Shown one piece after another: positions 1 to 8,403 of a stretch of 64,000 bases of DNA. The notes beneath the pieces are model-generated. The model worked only from the letters and a program-made list of their open reading frames with translations. It made no database searches and had not been told where the DNA came from. Location: assembly GCA_001436895.1 (NCBI GenBank), contig JQAY01000002.1, positions 88,167 to 152,166 of the forward strand, in the 5' to 3' direction. A program made the translations under genes and the position numbers. Each line of letters begins with the position of its first letter. Position 1 is the first letter of the stretch. The stretch is from Weissella confusa (GTDB lineage: Bacteria; Bacillota; Bacilli; Lactobacillales; Lactobacillaceae).

Positions 1-133
1 ACGAAGTCGATGAGCGATTACGCTTGTCGGCTTTTTTGTTGTCTACAGAATCTAACGAATGATTCAAAATTCATATTAGTCCTGTTTTCAATACTCCGGT
101 ACAATAGTAGGCGTTCTGTAATAAGGAGGCCTC

Positions 134-775
134 ATGAAAATCAAATGGACCATCATTACCCTACTGTCACTGACCGCAATTGCAGTCGCCAGTTACTGGG
201 GTGTCGATGTATTCAACGACAACAAAACTTACCAACGCAATATGCAATCCGCTCGTGAAGCGGTCGCTGCCCATGAATGGTCTGACGCGGCCGTCTACTA
301 CAAAGCTGCTCGCAAAGTACACGTTTCAATTGAAAACCGCACCGCGCTGGAGCAACTCAATTATCTTGAGCGCGCTGATAAAGAAATTCAGGCCGACAAC
401 TGGCCATCTGCCCTCAACCTATACAGTCGCGTTTTAGAAACCAACGATGGCGTTGATTTGCTAAACAAAGCTGCTAAGAGTGGCGAAACATACGTTAATG
501 CCCTTAAGACGGCCGACGAGAAGTCTGATAAAGTTTCTACCTTAAAAAAGGCACTTGCTAAAAAGACATCGGAACTGGCACAAGTCCAATCAGTCGCCAG
601 TGATTCTGTCAAAGCTGCCCAAGATTCGGCCAATAACGCGATCTCTGCTGCTAACAGTAGTGTTGCTAAAATGGCTGATAGTCAATCTGAGAAGTCCGAC
701 ACTAAGACATCAACCGTTGATGATAAAAACAAAAAAGATGATAAGCATGAAAGCTCAAAAAACTCCGAAGGATAA
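134..775 (+). CDS. Membrane-anchored coiled-coil protein of unknown function
   Basis: I do not recognise a family. The 213-residue product has one N-terminal hydrophobic segment (about residues 5-24, a membrane anchor or uncleaved signal), then a helical, Ala-rich region with TPR-like spacing (about 35-110, with pairs such as 'AVYYKAARK' and 'ALNLYSRVL'), and a low-complexity Ser/Asp/Lys tail. The bulk should lie outside the membrane. The start has a strong ribosome binding site, AGGAGG, 5 bases before ATG. The gene is alone on the plus strand and convergent with the MFS gene; the shared terminator overlaps its last codons. A role in envelope biology is inference from topology only. Confidence 0.7.
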   Translation: MKIKWTIITLLSLTAIAVASYWGVDVFNDNKTYQRNMQSAREAVAAHEWSDAAVYYKAARKVHVSIENRTALEQLNYLERADKEIQADNWPSALNLYSRVLETNDGVDLLNKAAKSGETYVNALKTADEKSDKVSTLKKALAKKTSELAQVQSVASDSVKAAQDSANNAISAANSSVAKMADSQSEKSDTKTSTVDDKNKKDDKHESSKNSEG

Positions 776-792
776 CCTTCGGAGTTTTTTGT
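761..792. terminator. Bidirectional terminator overlapping a stop codon
   Basis: Perfect 11-bp inverted repeat (761-771 with 776-786) around a 4-base loop, followed by T residues on the plus strand and preceded by A residues, so it can serve both converging genes. The stop codon of the upstream gene (773-775) lies in the loop. Confidence 0.85.
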
Positions 793-794
793 TT

Positions 795-2015
795 TTAAAA
801 TGATGCTTTCATTTTAGCTGCTGTGGCGACTGAGTAAATCGCAATAAAGACGCCGATCATCAGCATAACGGCTGCCCCGACACTACCGACGAAGTGTGAT
901 GCTGACACCATCACCCCGGCCAGAATGTTTCCCAATGGACGTGTCGCCGCAAAAGCACCTGAATAGGCACCCAACTTTTCTGGATTCATCATATCAGCTC
1001 GCAATGTCTGACTTGATGGCACATTAATCATCTCACCAACCGTGAAAACAACCGCCGCGAATGCCAACGGCCAGAAATCACGCAACAAGAACGCCATTGC
1101 AAAACCAAGTCCTTGCATAAACGTTCCAATCGCATAGCCCCGAATCAGCGGCCAACGGTTTGTCATGTGGTTAAATGCTGACATCGTCAACACAATCACA
1201 ACTGTATTAATCACCAACATGAATGACAGCATACGTTGCCCATAGAAATGCACGCCGAATAGTGTGTAGTCACGGAATGATTCAGCCAAGTGCGCTGCCA
1301 AATAGAAATCAGGTTGTGAGTAAATCACGACGGCAAAAATCGTTCCAAACATGAACAACAAGTAACGCTTATCAGTCAGCACATGCGCGTATGACTTAAC
1401 AGCGCTCCAAACAGATGAATTCGCCTTAACGTTAGCCATATCAAGCGTTTCCGCCATCCCCCAATTAATAATCGAAGCATTGATAATGCCGACTATCATT
1501 GAGCCCATCAACAACTCAAACAAGTAATCTCGGAAGAACCAACCACCAATGGCCGCACCAATCATCACACCGATATTGATAATCCAATAAATCAACGCGA
1601 AGACGAATTTACGATTCTTCATCGTTGATGAGTCAATCATCATCGCCTGTTCAGCAGGGTCAGCAAACGACGCCCCGACTGACGCCGTCAAAAACCCAAC
1701 GAACGTGACATACGGATTGGTGTACCACGGTGAATTCATCAGCATCGCCAATGCGTATCCACCGATAATCATCGCCGATCCAATTAGCATCGTTTTCTTA
1801 CGACCTAGTACATCGGCCAAGTGACCACCGTACAAACCAGCAATAAAACCAGCAACCGATACCGCAATCAATAAGAATCCCGTGATAAACGCGCCAAAAT
1901 ATTCCACATAATACACGGTCACGTTCGGCCCAATTGAACTTCCCAAAAGCACAGTTAGGAAAATCGTTAATGATCGCAACTTAAGATTACGATCCAACGC
2001 CATGAAGTCTTGCAT
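795..2015 (-). CDS. MFS transporter (drug/H+ antiporter type)
   Basis: The 406-residue protein has about 12 predicted membrane segments and the MFS motif A between TM2 and TM3 ('GGHLADVLGRKK', near residues 63-74), which marks the DHA1-like part of the major facilitator superfamily. Such proteins exchange a small molecule, often a drug, for protons at the cytoplasmic membrane; the substrate cannot be read from sequence. The start ATG follows AAAGGGGGT at suitable spacing. It is monocistronic, convergent with the gene at 134 and upstream of nothing on its strand. Confidence 0.8.
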   Translation of the reverse strand: MQDFMALDRNLKLRSLTIFLTVLLGSSIGPNVTVYYVEYFGAFITGFLLIAVSVAGFIAGLYGGHLADVLGRKKTMLIGSAMIIGGYALAMLMNSPWYTNPYVTFVGFLTASVGASFADPAEQAMMIDSSTMKNRKFVFALIYWIINIGVMIGAAIGGWFFRDYLFELLMGSMIVGIINASIINWGMAETLDMANVKANSSVWSAVKSYAHVLTDKRYLLFMFGTIFAVVIYSQPDFYLAAHLAESFRDYTLFGVHFYGQRMLSFMLVINTVVIVLTMSAFNHMTNRWPLIRGYAIGTFMQGLGFAMAFLLRDFWPLAFAAVVFTVGEMINVPSSQTLRADMMNPEKLGAYSGAFAATRPLGNILAGVMVSASHFVGSVGAAVMLMIGVFIAIYSVATAAKMKASF

Positions 2016-2066
2016 CTCGTTGACCCCCTTTACTATCTAAACTAATCTCACTAGCATAACACAAAG

Positions 2067-2097
2067 AAACCGCTGTTTATACCCAAAACAGCGGTTT
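2067..2097 (-). terminator. Terminator of the anti-sigma gene
   Basis: Perfect 12-bp stem (2067-2078 with 2086-2097), 7-base loop, followed on the minus strand by a T-rich tail. It ends the sigma/anti-sigma operon. Confidence 0.8.
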
Positions 2098-2120
2098 TAT
2101 TAGATTTCAATTAGATTATA

Positions 2121-2939
2121 TTACTTCACATATTCATGCGATACCAATTGGTTATCAATTAGATTGGTTGGAATCGTCATTTCAACTGGGCCAACATACA
2201 TTGGTGCGATATCACCACGTTGGAAAACCAATACCAGCTGATTGTGTTCGTTAATATAGAACGTTTGCGTCTTCGAAATGGCTTCAACCGGCGTATTGTA
2301 CTTATCTGACGCCTTAATTTGCTTGTTCACATAGTCGCGCAACACCGTTTGGTAATCAGCCGACTTGAACAACATAGGCAACGTTAGCACCAACCCGCGT
2401 TGCTTATCAATCGTCGTGTAACTCAACTTAGTTGCTGTATCGGCCATCGACATGTCTTGGCGTCGCTCGAGTACTAACAACTGGTCGTTATTCACCTTCT
2501 CTTGATAAGTCTGCGTCAGTGACTTGGGTGTATCGTCCGTCTTATTCATGAAGGCATCATACAATGCGCGACCTTCACTAGCATACGAAGCATTTAGCTT
2601 GTCTTCCAAATCCGTATTCGCCAAATGACTCAATAGTGGCACCTTAATATCCGCGTATGACGTCTTATCAACATGCTTATACTCACGGAACAGCACCACC
2701 TTCACCGCATCGCGGACAACTGGCATACGTTCAGCAGCACTTGCAAATGAATATGAGGTGTTCACCGCCAACGTAAACGCTGCCGCCACTGCACCAACAC
2801 CAATCAGTGACGTTTGCCACCAATTCAAGCGCTTGCGCTTAGGTGCCGTCTTCACAACAGCTTGATCAATTGCGGCTGACAACTTATCCATTGGTACATC
2901 TTGGGCATTAAAGGCCGTCTTTACATCTTCTAGTGTCAT
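2121..2939 (-). CDS. RsiV-like anti-sigma factor, DUF3298 extracellular domain
   Basis: The 272-residue protein has a short basic cytoplasmic N-terminus (about 1-40, ending 'PKRKRLNWW'), one membrane span (about 44-66), and an extracellular region ending in a DUF3298-like motif ('FYINEHNQLVLVFQ', then 'IAPMYVGPVEMTIP'). This is the layout of Bacillus subtilis RsiV, the membrane anti-sigma factor that binds lysozyme and is then cleaved to release SigV. The gene starts one base after the stop codon of the sigma gene, so the two are co-transcribed and probably translationally coupled. Lysozyme as the inducer is inference from the family. Confidence 0.72.
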   Translation of the reverse strand: MTLEDVKTAFNAQDVPMDKLSAAIDQAVVKTAPKRKRLNWWQTSLIGVGAVAAAFTLAVNTSYSFASAAERMPVVRDAVKVVLFREYKHVDKTSYADIKVPLLSHLANTDLEDKLNASYASEGRALYDAFMNKTDDTPKSLTQTYQEKVNNDQLLVLERRQDMSMADTATKLSYTTIDKQRGLVLTLPMLFKSADYQTVLRDYVNKQIKASDKYNTPVEAISKTQTFYINEHNQLVLVFQRGDIAPMYVGPVEMTIPTNLIDNQLVSHEYVK

Positions 2940-2940
2940 C

Positions 2941-3420
2941 TTACATTCCCCCGTTCAAGGCTGCTTCTAACTTTTTCAAGCTACGATAATAGGTCGTTTT
3001 AACCGTGTTTTCTGATAATTCAAGCGTTAATGCAATGTCAGCAAACGTTTGATCCTCAAAGAAATGCAGCCGAATAATCGCTTGTTCTTTAGCGCCCAAA
3101 TCCGCAACCGCATCATTAAGCGCCAATCGCATTTCAGGCGCAATCGTTGTTAACGCTGGCATAAATTCAAGTGATTCATCGCCAATTTCGTTGCGACGCG
3201 CTTGCTTGCGTTGCACATCAATCGCAGTGTTAATCAAAATACGGAATAGCCACGTCTTCAAATAGCGCGCCTCCTGCACCTGACCCACCTGACGCAACGC
3301 TTTTTCAGCAGTCGCCTGTACAATATCTAACGCTTCGGCCTCTGTGTGCACATAACTCAGCGCTACACGGTACAACGCGACTTTATTCTCATGTAGCGTT
3401 GCAATTAATTCTTCACGCAT
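2941..3420 (-). CDS. ECF RNA polymerase sigma factor, SigV-like
   Basis: The 159-residue protein has the two ECF sigma regions: sigma-2 (about 10-75; 'AEALDIVQATAEKALRQV' and 'YLKTWLFRILINTAID') and sigma-4 (about 105-155; 'LSENTVKTTYYRSLKKLE' as helix-turn-helix). It would direct RNA polymerase to an envelope-stress regulon when released from the downstream anti-sigma factor. The ATG follows AGGAGG by 7 bases. Operon with the RsiV-like gene; ECF genes of this kind are usually autoregulated, but I did not find a clear ECF promoter in the short upstream gap. Confidence 0.85.
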   Translation of the reverse strand: MREELIATLHENKVALYRVALSYVHTEAEALDIVQATAEKALRQVGQVQEARYLKTWLFRILINTAIDVQRKQARRNEIGDESLEFMPALTTIAPEMRLALNDAVADLGAKEQAIIRLHFFEDQTFADIALTLELSENTVKTTYYRSLKKLEAALNGGM

Positions 3421-3487
3421 GTCGCGTCCTCCTATCTGCTTACACTAATTAGACGCACGAACTGGGGAAATAGTTTCAAAAATAAAA

Positions 3488-3509
3488 AAACACGCCGTTA
3501 AGCGTGTTT
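3488..3509 (-). terminator. Terminator of the DUF1836 gene
   Basis: 8-bp perfect stem (3488-3495 with 3502-3509) and 6-base loop, followed on the minus strand by a run of seven T. It separates the DUF1836 gene from the sigma operon. Confidence 0.8.
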
Positions 3510-3516
3510 CATTTTA

Positions 3517-4035
3517 CTACTTAGTTGTTGGAACTTCCTTGATTGGGTTGCGCTTACGCATCAACTCAAGCAACTTTTCGGCTTCCATCTTGTGGAAGAC
3601 AACATTGGCCGCATCGCGCATGAGTTGCAAATCCAAGTGATCGGGGTCGAATTCAACTGGCACAGGGCCTTGCAAACGAGCTGCCAACGCATCTACGAAG
3701 GCATTGTAGGCCTTCTTTGGATAATCGCCAACCGTGACTTGATCGATAGCTGCACGGATTTCATCAAGTGAAAAGACAGGCTTCATCAAAGAAATAATCA
3801 AGATATCGGCAATTTGCATCGCTTGGTACTTCTTCTTGATCGGTGACATGATGACCTTTTGCTTAACGTAGTTGTTAATCATCGTTGACGTCACCATTGG
3901 CATGTTAAGTGGTGCCAAAACGTTATTCACATACTCAACGACTTGATCCATGTAAAGATCAAATGCTGGCAAATCCTCCCAGTGCGGGAATTCAACATCC
4001 TTTAGGCCTTCACGCCATGTCATATATTCGTTCAT
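3517..4035 (-). CDS. DUF1836 family protein (MerR-like helix)
   Basis: The 172-residue product matches DUF1836 proteins of Firmicutes; the signature is in the middle ('STMINNYVKQKVIMSP', about 50-65, then 'IKKKYQ'), which resembles the recognition helix of MerR-type winged helices. It may bind DNA, but no function is established for the family. No membrane segment or signal is seen. It is divergent from the gene at 4112, with about 75 bases between them, so the two could share control. Confidence 0.75.
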   Translation of the reverse strand: MNEYMTWREGLKDVEFPHWEDLPAFDLYMDQVVEYVNNVLAPLNMPMVTSTMINNYVKQKVIMSPIKKKYQAMQIADILIISLMKPVFSLDEIRAAIDQVTVGDYPKKAYNAFVDALAARLQGPVPVEFDPDHLDLQLMRDAANVVFHKMEAEKLLELMRKRNPIKEVPTTK

Positions 4036-4055
4036 GTTAGCTCATTGTCCTTCCG

Positions 4056-4064
4056 TGGTATACT
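4056..4064 (+). promoter_or_regulatory. Extended -10 promoter element
   Basis: TGGTATACT is a TG-n extended -10 box placed about 48 bases before the start codon at 4112; no good -35 is present, as is usual for extended -10 promoters. Confidence 0.45.
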
Positions 4065-4111
4065 ATTAGATGAATTAATTTTACCACATCTAGAGTGAGG
4101 AACTAAATATA

Positions 4112-4480
4112 ATGTTTGAATCTACTAAGTCACGCGTTGTTACTGAAGAACTTGCCAAGCGTATGCCTGAGGAAGCGCAAACTGCAGTCTGGGGTATCTT
4201 TGATACGATGATGACCTACAAGGCCATCGTTGCACCAGTTGTTGAGATTTGGTTTGCGGATGACTACACGGATGAAGCGGTTGGTGTCTTGTTCCGTCAA
4301 CACGACGGTGATTTCCAACAAGAAATGGAAATGCCATATTCTGGTGACCACTCATGGTTGGGTAAGGGATTGATTGTTGAGATCCGAGATGAAGATAACG
4401 TTGTAATGGACGTCTCAGAACGTTTGTTGCAATACGAAGCTGCCGTTGCTGAAGAAGAAGCAAACACGGACGCGGAGTAA
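4112..4480 (+). CDS. Small acidic protein of unknown function
   Basis: The 122-residue product is soluble and acidic, with a Glu/Ala-rich C-terminus. There is a faint resemblance to DUF960 proteins in the N-terminal part ('AQTAVWGIFDTMM', about 22-34), which I would not rely on. The ATG follows GTGAGGA. It is monocistronic, with an extended -10 promoter upstream and a strong terminator downstream. Codon use looks like that of well-expressed neighbours, so it is probably a real gene; the function is unknown. Confidence 0.65.
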   Translation: MFESTKSRVVTEELAKRMPEEAQTAVWGIFDTMMTYKAIVAPVVEIWFADDYTDEAVGVLFRQHDGDFQQEMEMPYSGDHSWLGKGLIVEIRDEDNVVMDVSERLLQYEAAVAEEEANTDAE

Positions 4481-4483
4481 ACT

Positions 4484-4523
4484 AAAAATGACCTGATGCC
4501 AAACGGCGTCAGGTCATTTTTTT
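4484..4523. terminator. Bidirectional terminator
   Basis: 17-bp stem with one G-T pair (4484-4500 with 4505-4521), 4-base loop, with A and T runs on both sides. It serves both the plus-strand gene ending at 4480 and the converging carboxypeptidase gene. Confidence 0.9.
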
Positions 4524-4525
4524 AC

Positions 4526-5788
4526 TTAATCAAACAAATTTGAAATAACGCGCTTGGCGTCACGGTACCATTGAACAAGAGTTGACGCTTGTTCGACGTC
4601 CTCGTTCATAATCAAATTAACCTTCGGAAAACCGTCAACAAAATCATTTGCTGCCCGAACTTCCGCCTTTGAACCACCATCAACAAACAGGTTTTCATTG
4701 TGATCAACAACGTGACCCTTTGAAATCGGTGCAATCATATCGTGGTTTGAACGAATCGTCATATTCACCTTGGCTTTATCCCAAGCCTTGGGTGCAAAGA
4801 GCGTCACTGTCTTGTTCGTTACCAGCGGATAACGACGGTGACCATCTTTGGCCTCCTCAACCGGCACACGCTGCATTTGCGTGCCCTTCTTAAGGGTAAC
4901 AACCTGCGTAGCCGCCTTCACTTGGTCCAGCATCGCGGCCGTTTGTGTAAATGTGTGATCACTTCCAAGCACAACGGTAATCACATCACGATTGGCCAAC
5001 TTCGTTAAACCAATAAAGGTGCTGTGAACTGATAGCGCGTATCCCGTCTTCAAGCCTTTGAAGTCGTAACCGTGGCCGTCCGTCAACAACGAATTTGAAT
5101 TCTTTATCGTTTCAGTCCCAGTCGCCCCACTAGGCACAACTGCTGACGTCATACTCGTAATTTCAGTGATATTTGGATAATCTTCAACCAAGTGACGGCC
5201 GACAATCGCTAATTCACGCGCCGACAACTCGTTTTCCACGTCATCACCAAGATTTGGGTTCTTCAATGCTCCCATATCACCGTTGGTTAGACCAGCGCCA
5301 CTGACAATCGTTGTATCGTCGATGCCCCAACTCGTCAACAAGTCTTGAATTTCTTGATTGACCCCCGTCGGCGTGCCCGAAACCGCATAACCAAGGGCTA
5401 ATGCCGCGGCATTAGCCGACTTAATCAGCGCCATTTCCGTCAATTCACGCACCGTATACGTACGCTCGGTACTCAACGGCACGTTGGCCAACCCAGGTTC
5501 AGTACTAATCGCCACAATTGACGCAGGCACTGAAACAGGCGTGTCCATCGTCAACTTCCCCGCTTCAATCGCCCGTTCTACCAGGTAAACCGTCAACAAT
5601 TTAGATATTGATGCAATTGGAATGCGCTTGTTGCCGTTTTTATCCGCGAGAACTTGGCCGGTTTGTACATCCACAACAGCCACTGCCTGAGCATCAACTG
5701 TTGGCGTTACGATCGCGGCATAACTTGGTGTTGCAACACCAAATGCCAACACCACCGTCATTAACAAACCTGTTAACCATTTTCTCAT
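4526..5788 (-). CDS. dacA: Serine-type D-Ala-D-Ala carboxypeptidase (DacA/PBP5 family)
   Basis: Exported enzyme that trims the terminal D-Ala from peptidoglycan stem peptides. It has an N-terminal signal peptide ending 'PSYAA', and the three penicillin-binding motifs in order: SxxK ('SISK'), SxN ('SAN') and KTG ('KTGYA'). A PBP5-type beta domain and a C-terminal amphipathic helix ('QWYRDAKRVISNLF') follow. I chose ATG 5788; GTG 5794 also fits the AAGGAG site, while the longest ORF (5815) overlaps the kinase gene and has no binding site. It is the last gene of a regulator-kinase-carboxypeptidase operon, which suggests cell-wall-responsive control. Confidence 0.88.
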   Translation of the reverse strand: MRKWLTGLLMTVVLAFGVATPSYAAIVTPTVDAQAVAVVDVQTGQVLADKNGNKRIPIASISKLLTVYLVERAIEAGKLTMDTPVSVPASIVAISTEPGLANVPLSTERTYTVRELTEMALIKSANAAALALGYAVSGTPTGVNQEIQDLLTSWGIDDTTIVSGAGLTNGDMGALKNPNLGDDVENELSARELAIVGRHLVEDYPNITEITSMTSAVVPSGATGTETIKNSNSLLTDGHGYDFKGLKTGYALSVHSTFIGLTKLANRDVITVVLGSDHTFTQTAAMLDQVKAATQVVTLKKGTQMQRVPVEEAKDGHRRYPLVTNKTVTLFAPKAWDKAKVNMTIRSNHDMIAPISKGHVVDHNENLFVDGGSKAEVRAANDFVDGFPKVNLIMNEDVEQASTLVQWYRDAKRVISNLFD

Positions 5789-5795
5789 CTTCACA

Positions 5796-6923
5796 TTACG
5801 CTCCTTCGTCATCAAGTCCCTCTGGTTGTAATGGTAGTCGAATAATAAAACTTGTCAAATCATCATTCGATTCAACTCGTACTGTACCACCGTGTGCTTC
5901 AATCACACCGTTTACGATTGCAAGCCCCAGACCAGTGCCACCAGTCTTTGTGTTACGTGAGCTTTCAACGCGGTAAAAGCGATCAAACAAGCGCTTGATT
6001 GATTCTTCTGGAATCTTTTCACCATTATTCGTCACACGAATCTCAGCAATATTTTCAGATGGGAAAGTTTTCGCTGACAAACGGACAAACGTTGCCCCAT
6101 CCCCATACTTCAATGCATTACTAATCAAATTCATGAAGACACGCGCCAAACGATCCGGATCTCCAACCATTTCAATGCTGTTAGGATTCGTCACGGCTGA
6201 CACAACCACGTGTTTATTCTTGGCTTCCAACTCATAGTTTACCGCCAATTGTTGCAACATGGCCGCCAAATCAAGCGGTGCCCAGCGCAACTTGAAATCA
6301 ACTTGGCGAACTTGCGTGTAATCAAACAAATCTTCAACCAGTGACTTCATTTGTCCTGCCTTATCAAAGGCCGTCGTTGCATATTTCGTCATGTCAGCAC
6401 GTGATAAATTGCCTTGTTCGTCATTCACAATCAATCCCAAATAACCCAAGATTGACGTCAACGGCGTACGCAAATCGTGCGACACATTGGTTATCATTTC
6501 ATCCTTAGAACGCTCAATTTCACGTTCCTCGGCCATTGCTTTTTGTGCGGCATCAAACACGCCATTCACATTAGTGGCGAGCGGACGCAAACGACGACTC
6601 ATTCGCGTTTCCGACAAACCAGTAGCATTAGCATCACGCACGCGTGGTGCCAATTCACTCACGCTATCAATCAGGTGCGTTAAAACAATCTGTTCATAAA
6701 AGAAATGAACCACCACACCCCAGAGTGCAATCACCACAATAGCGACCACAACTGCCAACGCCGTATCTTGGCGCCAGATAGCCTGAATTTCAAGCAACCA
6801 GTTTGCTGCATGCCAGTTTGAACGCATCGCCAATAGGATGCCAATCCCAGTAAACACAAAAAGCAGGGCCGAAACGACTGCCTTGACTACTAACAACAGC
6901 CAATCCAGTACACTAAGTTTCAT
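5796..6923 (-). CDS. Sensor histidine kinase, VanS/PhoR-like
   Basis: The 375-residue protein has two membrane spans near the N-terminus (about 8-32 and 54-76) with only a short external loop, a HAMP-like linker, then HisKA with the phospho-acceptor in 'NVSHDLRTPLTS' (His near 150), and an ATPase domain with N ('NLISNALKYG'), G1 and G2 ('GGTGLGLAIV') boxes. The small external loop suggests sensing inside or at the membrane, as in VanS-type and intramembrane sensors. It is 28 bases downstream of the response regulator gene and overlaps the carboxypeptidase 5' region, so the three are one operon. Confidence 0.88.
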   Translation of the reverse strand: MKLSVLDWLLLVVKAVVSALLFVFTGIGILLAMRSNWHAANWLLEIQAIWRQDTALAVVVAIVVIALWGVVVHFFYEQIVLTHLIDSVSELAPRVRDANATGLSETRMSRRLRPLATNVNGVFDAAQKAMAEEREIERSKDEMITNVSHDLRTPLTSILGYLGLIVNDEQGNLSRADMTKYATTAFDKAGQMKSLVEDLFDYTQVRQVDFKLRWAPLDLAAMLQQLAVNYELEAKNKHVVVSAVTNPNSIEMVGDPDRLARVFMNLISNALKYGDGATFVRLSAKTFPSENIAEIRVTNNGEKIPEESIKRLFDRFYRVESSRNTKTGGTGLGLAIVNGVIEAHGGTVRVESNDDLTSFIIRLPLQPEGLDDEGA

Positions 6924-6951
6924 CCCTACTTCCTCTTTCTATACGCGGTGC

Positions 6952-7641
6952 CTATAGCACTTCAATCTTATAACCAACACCCCAAACGGTTTGAACAACT
7001 TGGTTACCACCAGTTGCGGCTTCCAACTTATCGCGCAAGTGTGAAACGTGCACCATAACTGTCTTAGCAGACACAACTGATTCTTGTTGCCAAACACGTT
7101 CGAAGATATCGTCAGCACTAAACACACGGTTTGGGTGTGAAGCCAACAAATACAAAATTCCGAACTCCAACGCCGTCAAATTAACTTCAACACCGTCGGC
7201 CGTCTTAACTTCGTGGCTGTCCTTGTTAATCGTCAAAGGACCGATATCAAGCACTTCTGGCGTTGCTTGCGCCATACCGTTTTGGGCACGGCGTAGCAAA
7301 GCACGCACACGTGCCATTACTTCCAATGGGTTAAATGGCTTCGTCACGTAGTCGTCAGCACCCGTAATCAACCCTTGAATCTTGTCCATTGCACCAGACT
7401 TGGCTGACAACAACAAAATTGGTACAGGATTGTCCTTACGAACTTCCTTCAACACTTCCGTACCGTTCATTTCAGGCATCATGATGTCCAAAATAACCAA
7501 ACCGATGTCTGGGTTCGTACGGATCTTCGTCATTGCTTCCTTACCATCGCTGGCAATAACTGGCTCGTAACCTTCGTTCTTCACGTAGATTTCAAGCAAT
7601 TCAGCAATTTCGTGATCATCATCAACAATCAAAATTTTCAT
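6952..7641 (-). CDS. OmpR/PhoB-family response regulator, VanR-like
   Basis: The 229-residue protein has a receiver domain with acidic pocket 'DDD', the phospho-acceptor Asp in 'LVILDIMMPEM' (near residue 52), the conserved Lys in 'YVTKPFNPLEV', and a winged-helix output domain (about 130-228; 'VMVHVSHLRDKLE' is the recognition helix). It binds DNA as a phosphorylated dimer. The ATG follows GTGAGGA. First gene of the operon with the kinase and carboxypeptidase, so the carboxypeptidase is a likely target. Confidence 0.9.
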   Translation of the reverse strand: MKILIVDDDHEIAELLEIYVKNEGYEPVIASDGKEAMTKIRTNPDIGLVILDIMMPEMNGTEVLKEVRKDNPVPILLLSAKSGAMDKIQGLITGADDYVTKPFNPLEVMARVRALLRRAQNGMAQATPEVLDIGPLTINKDSHEVKTADGVEVNLTALEFGILYLLASHPNRVFSADDIFERVWQQESVVSAKTVMVHVSHLRDKLEAATGGNQVVQTVWGVGYKIEVL

Positions 7642-7668
7642 CGATTCATCCTCACTAATTCTAGTTGC

Positions 7669-8391
7669 TTACTTGGTTTGTGGACGACGTGTGCTTCCAC
7701 CGAGGAATCCACCTTGGATACCCGTCTTAACACGCCAGAAGCGGAACCCGATAAAGGCGATTACGGCGAATACTAGGTACAACCAACCTGGCAACAATGG
7801 GTTGATAACAGCTGGCAAGTAGCTGAAGCCCAAGTATGCCAAGAACCACAATACAAAGGCACCGACTGAAATCAAAATCTTCAATAGTACTGGCGTCTTT
7901 GAACCGTCCTTCTTTGGTGCCAACGTCATTGTAACAACGGCGAAGAAGAATCCACCCAACAATGATGTCAAAACCAATGAGGTAATTCCAGCTGCACCGG
8001 CACTGCCAGTTTGTGATGCCTTGCTAAATAGCAACGTCAATCCAAACATAAAGCTGAACATCATGAAGAAGGCAATCGCGTTATCAACCAACAATGGCCA
8101 GAAGCCGTATGTTGCGTAGCCAGGTGCTGGCGTTGCTTCAGTTGCGTTTGCCTTGCGCCCCAACGCTTCAGCAGGTGTGTTAAACAATTGACGCGCTGTC
8201 GTACCAGTCTTTTGACCGTCCAACAACTTTGCGCCAACTTCAGCAATCAAGGTTGCCTTGCTTTCGTCGCCTTCAACAAGTTGTACCATTTGCCAAATAA
8301 AATCTTGATTACGCTTCGTCAAACCAGACGTGGCCAAGTCGGCACGTGATGGTAGCGTAGGCGTTACCGTTTGTTCTTGTGATTCTGTCAT
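7669..8391 (-). CDS. DUF1129 family membrane protein
   Basis: The 240-residue protein has a soluble N-terminal part ('TKRNQDFIWQMVQLV', about 25-40) and about four membrane segments in the second half, matching DUF1129 proteins of Lactobacillales. The function is unknown. The family is commonly found next to ychF and parB, and here it is 12 bases downstream of ychF, so it is the last gene of that operon. The ATG follows GGGG by 5 bases. Confidence 0.8.
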   Translation of the reverse strand: MTESQEQTVTPTLPSRADLATSGLTKRNQDFIWQMVQLVEGDESKATLIAEVGAKLLDGQKTGTTARQLFNTPAEALGRKANATEATPAPGYATYGFWPLLVDNAIAFFMMFSFMFGLTLLFSKASQTGSAGAAGITSLVLTSLLGGFFFAVVTMTLAPKKDGSKTPVLLKILISVGAFVLWFLAYLGFSYLPAVINPLLPGWLYLVFAVIAFIGFRFWRVKTGIQGGFLGGSTRRPQTK

Positions 8392-8403
8392 GAGTTCCCC
8401 CGA

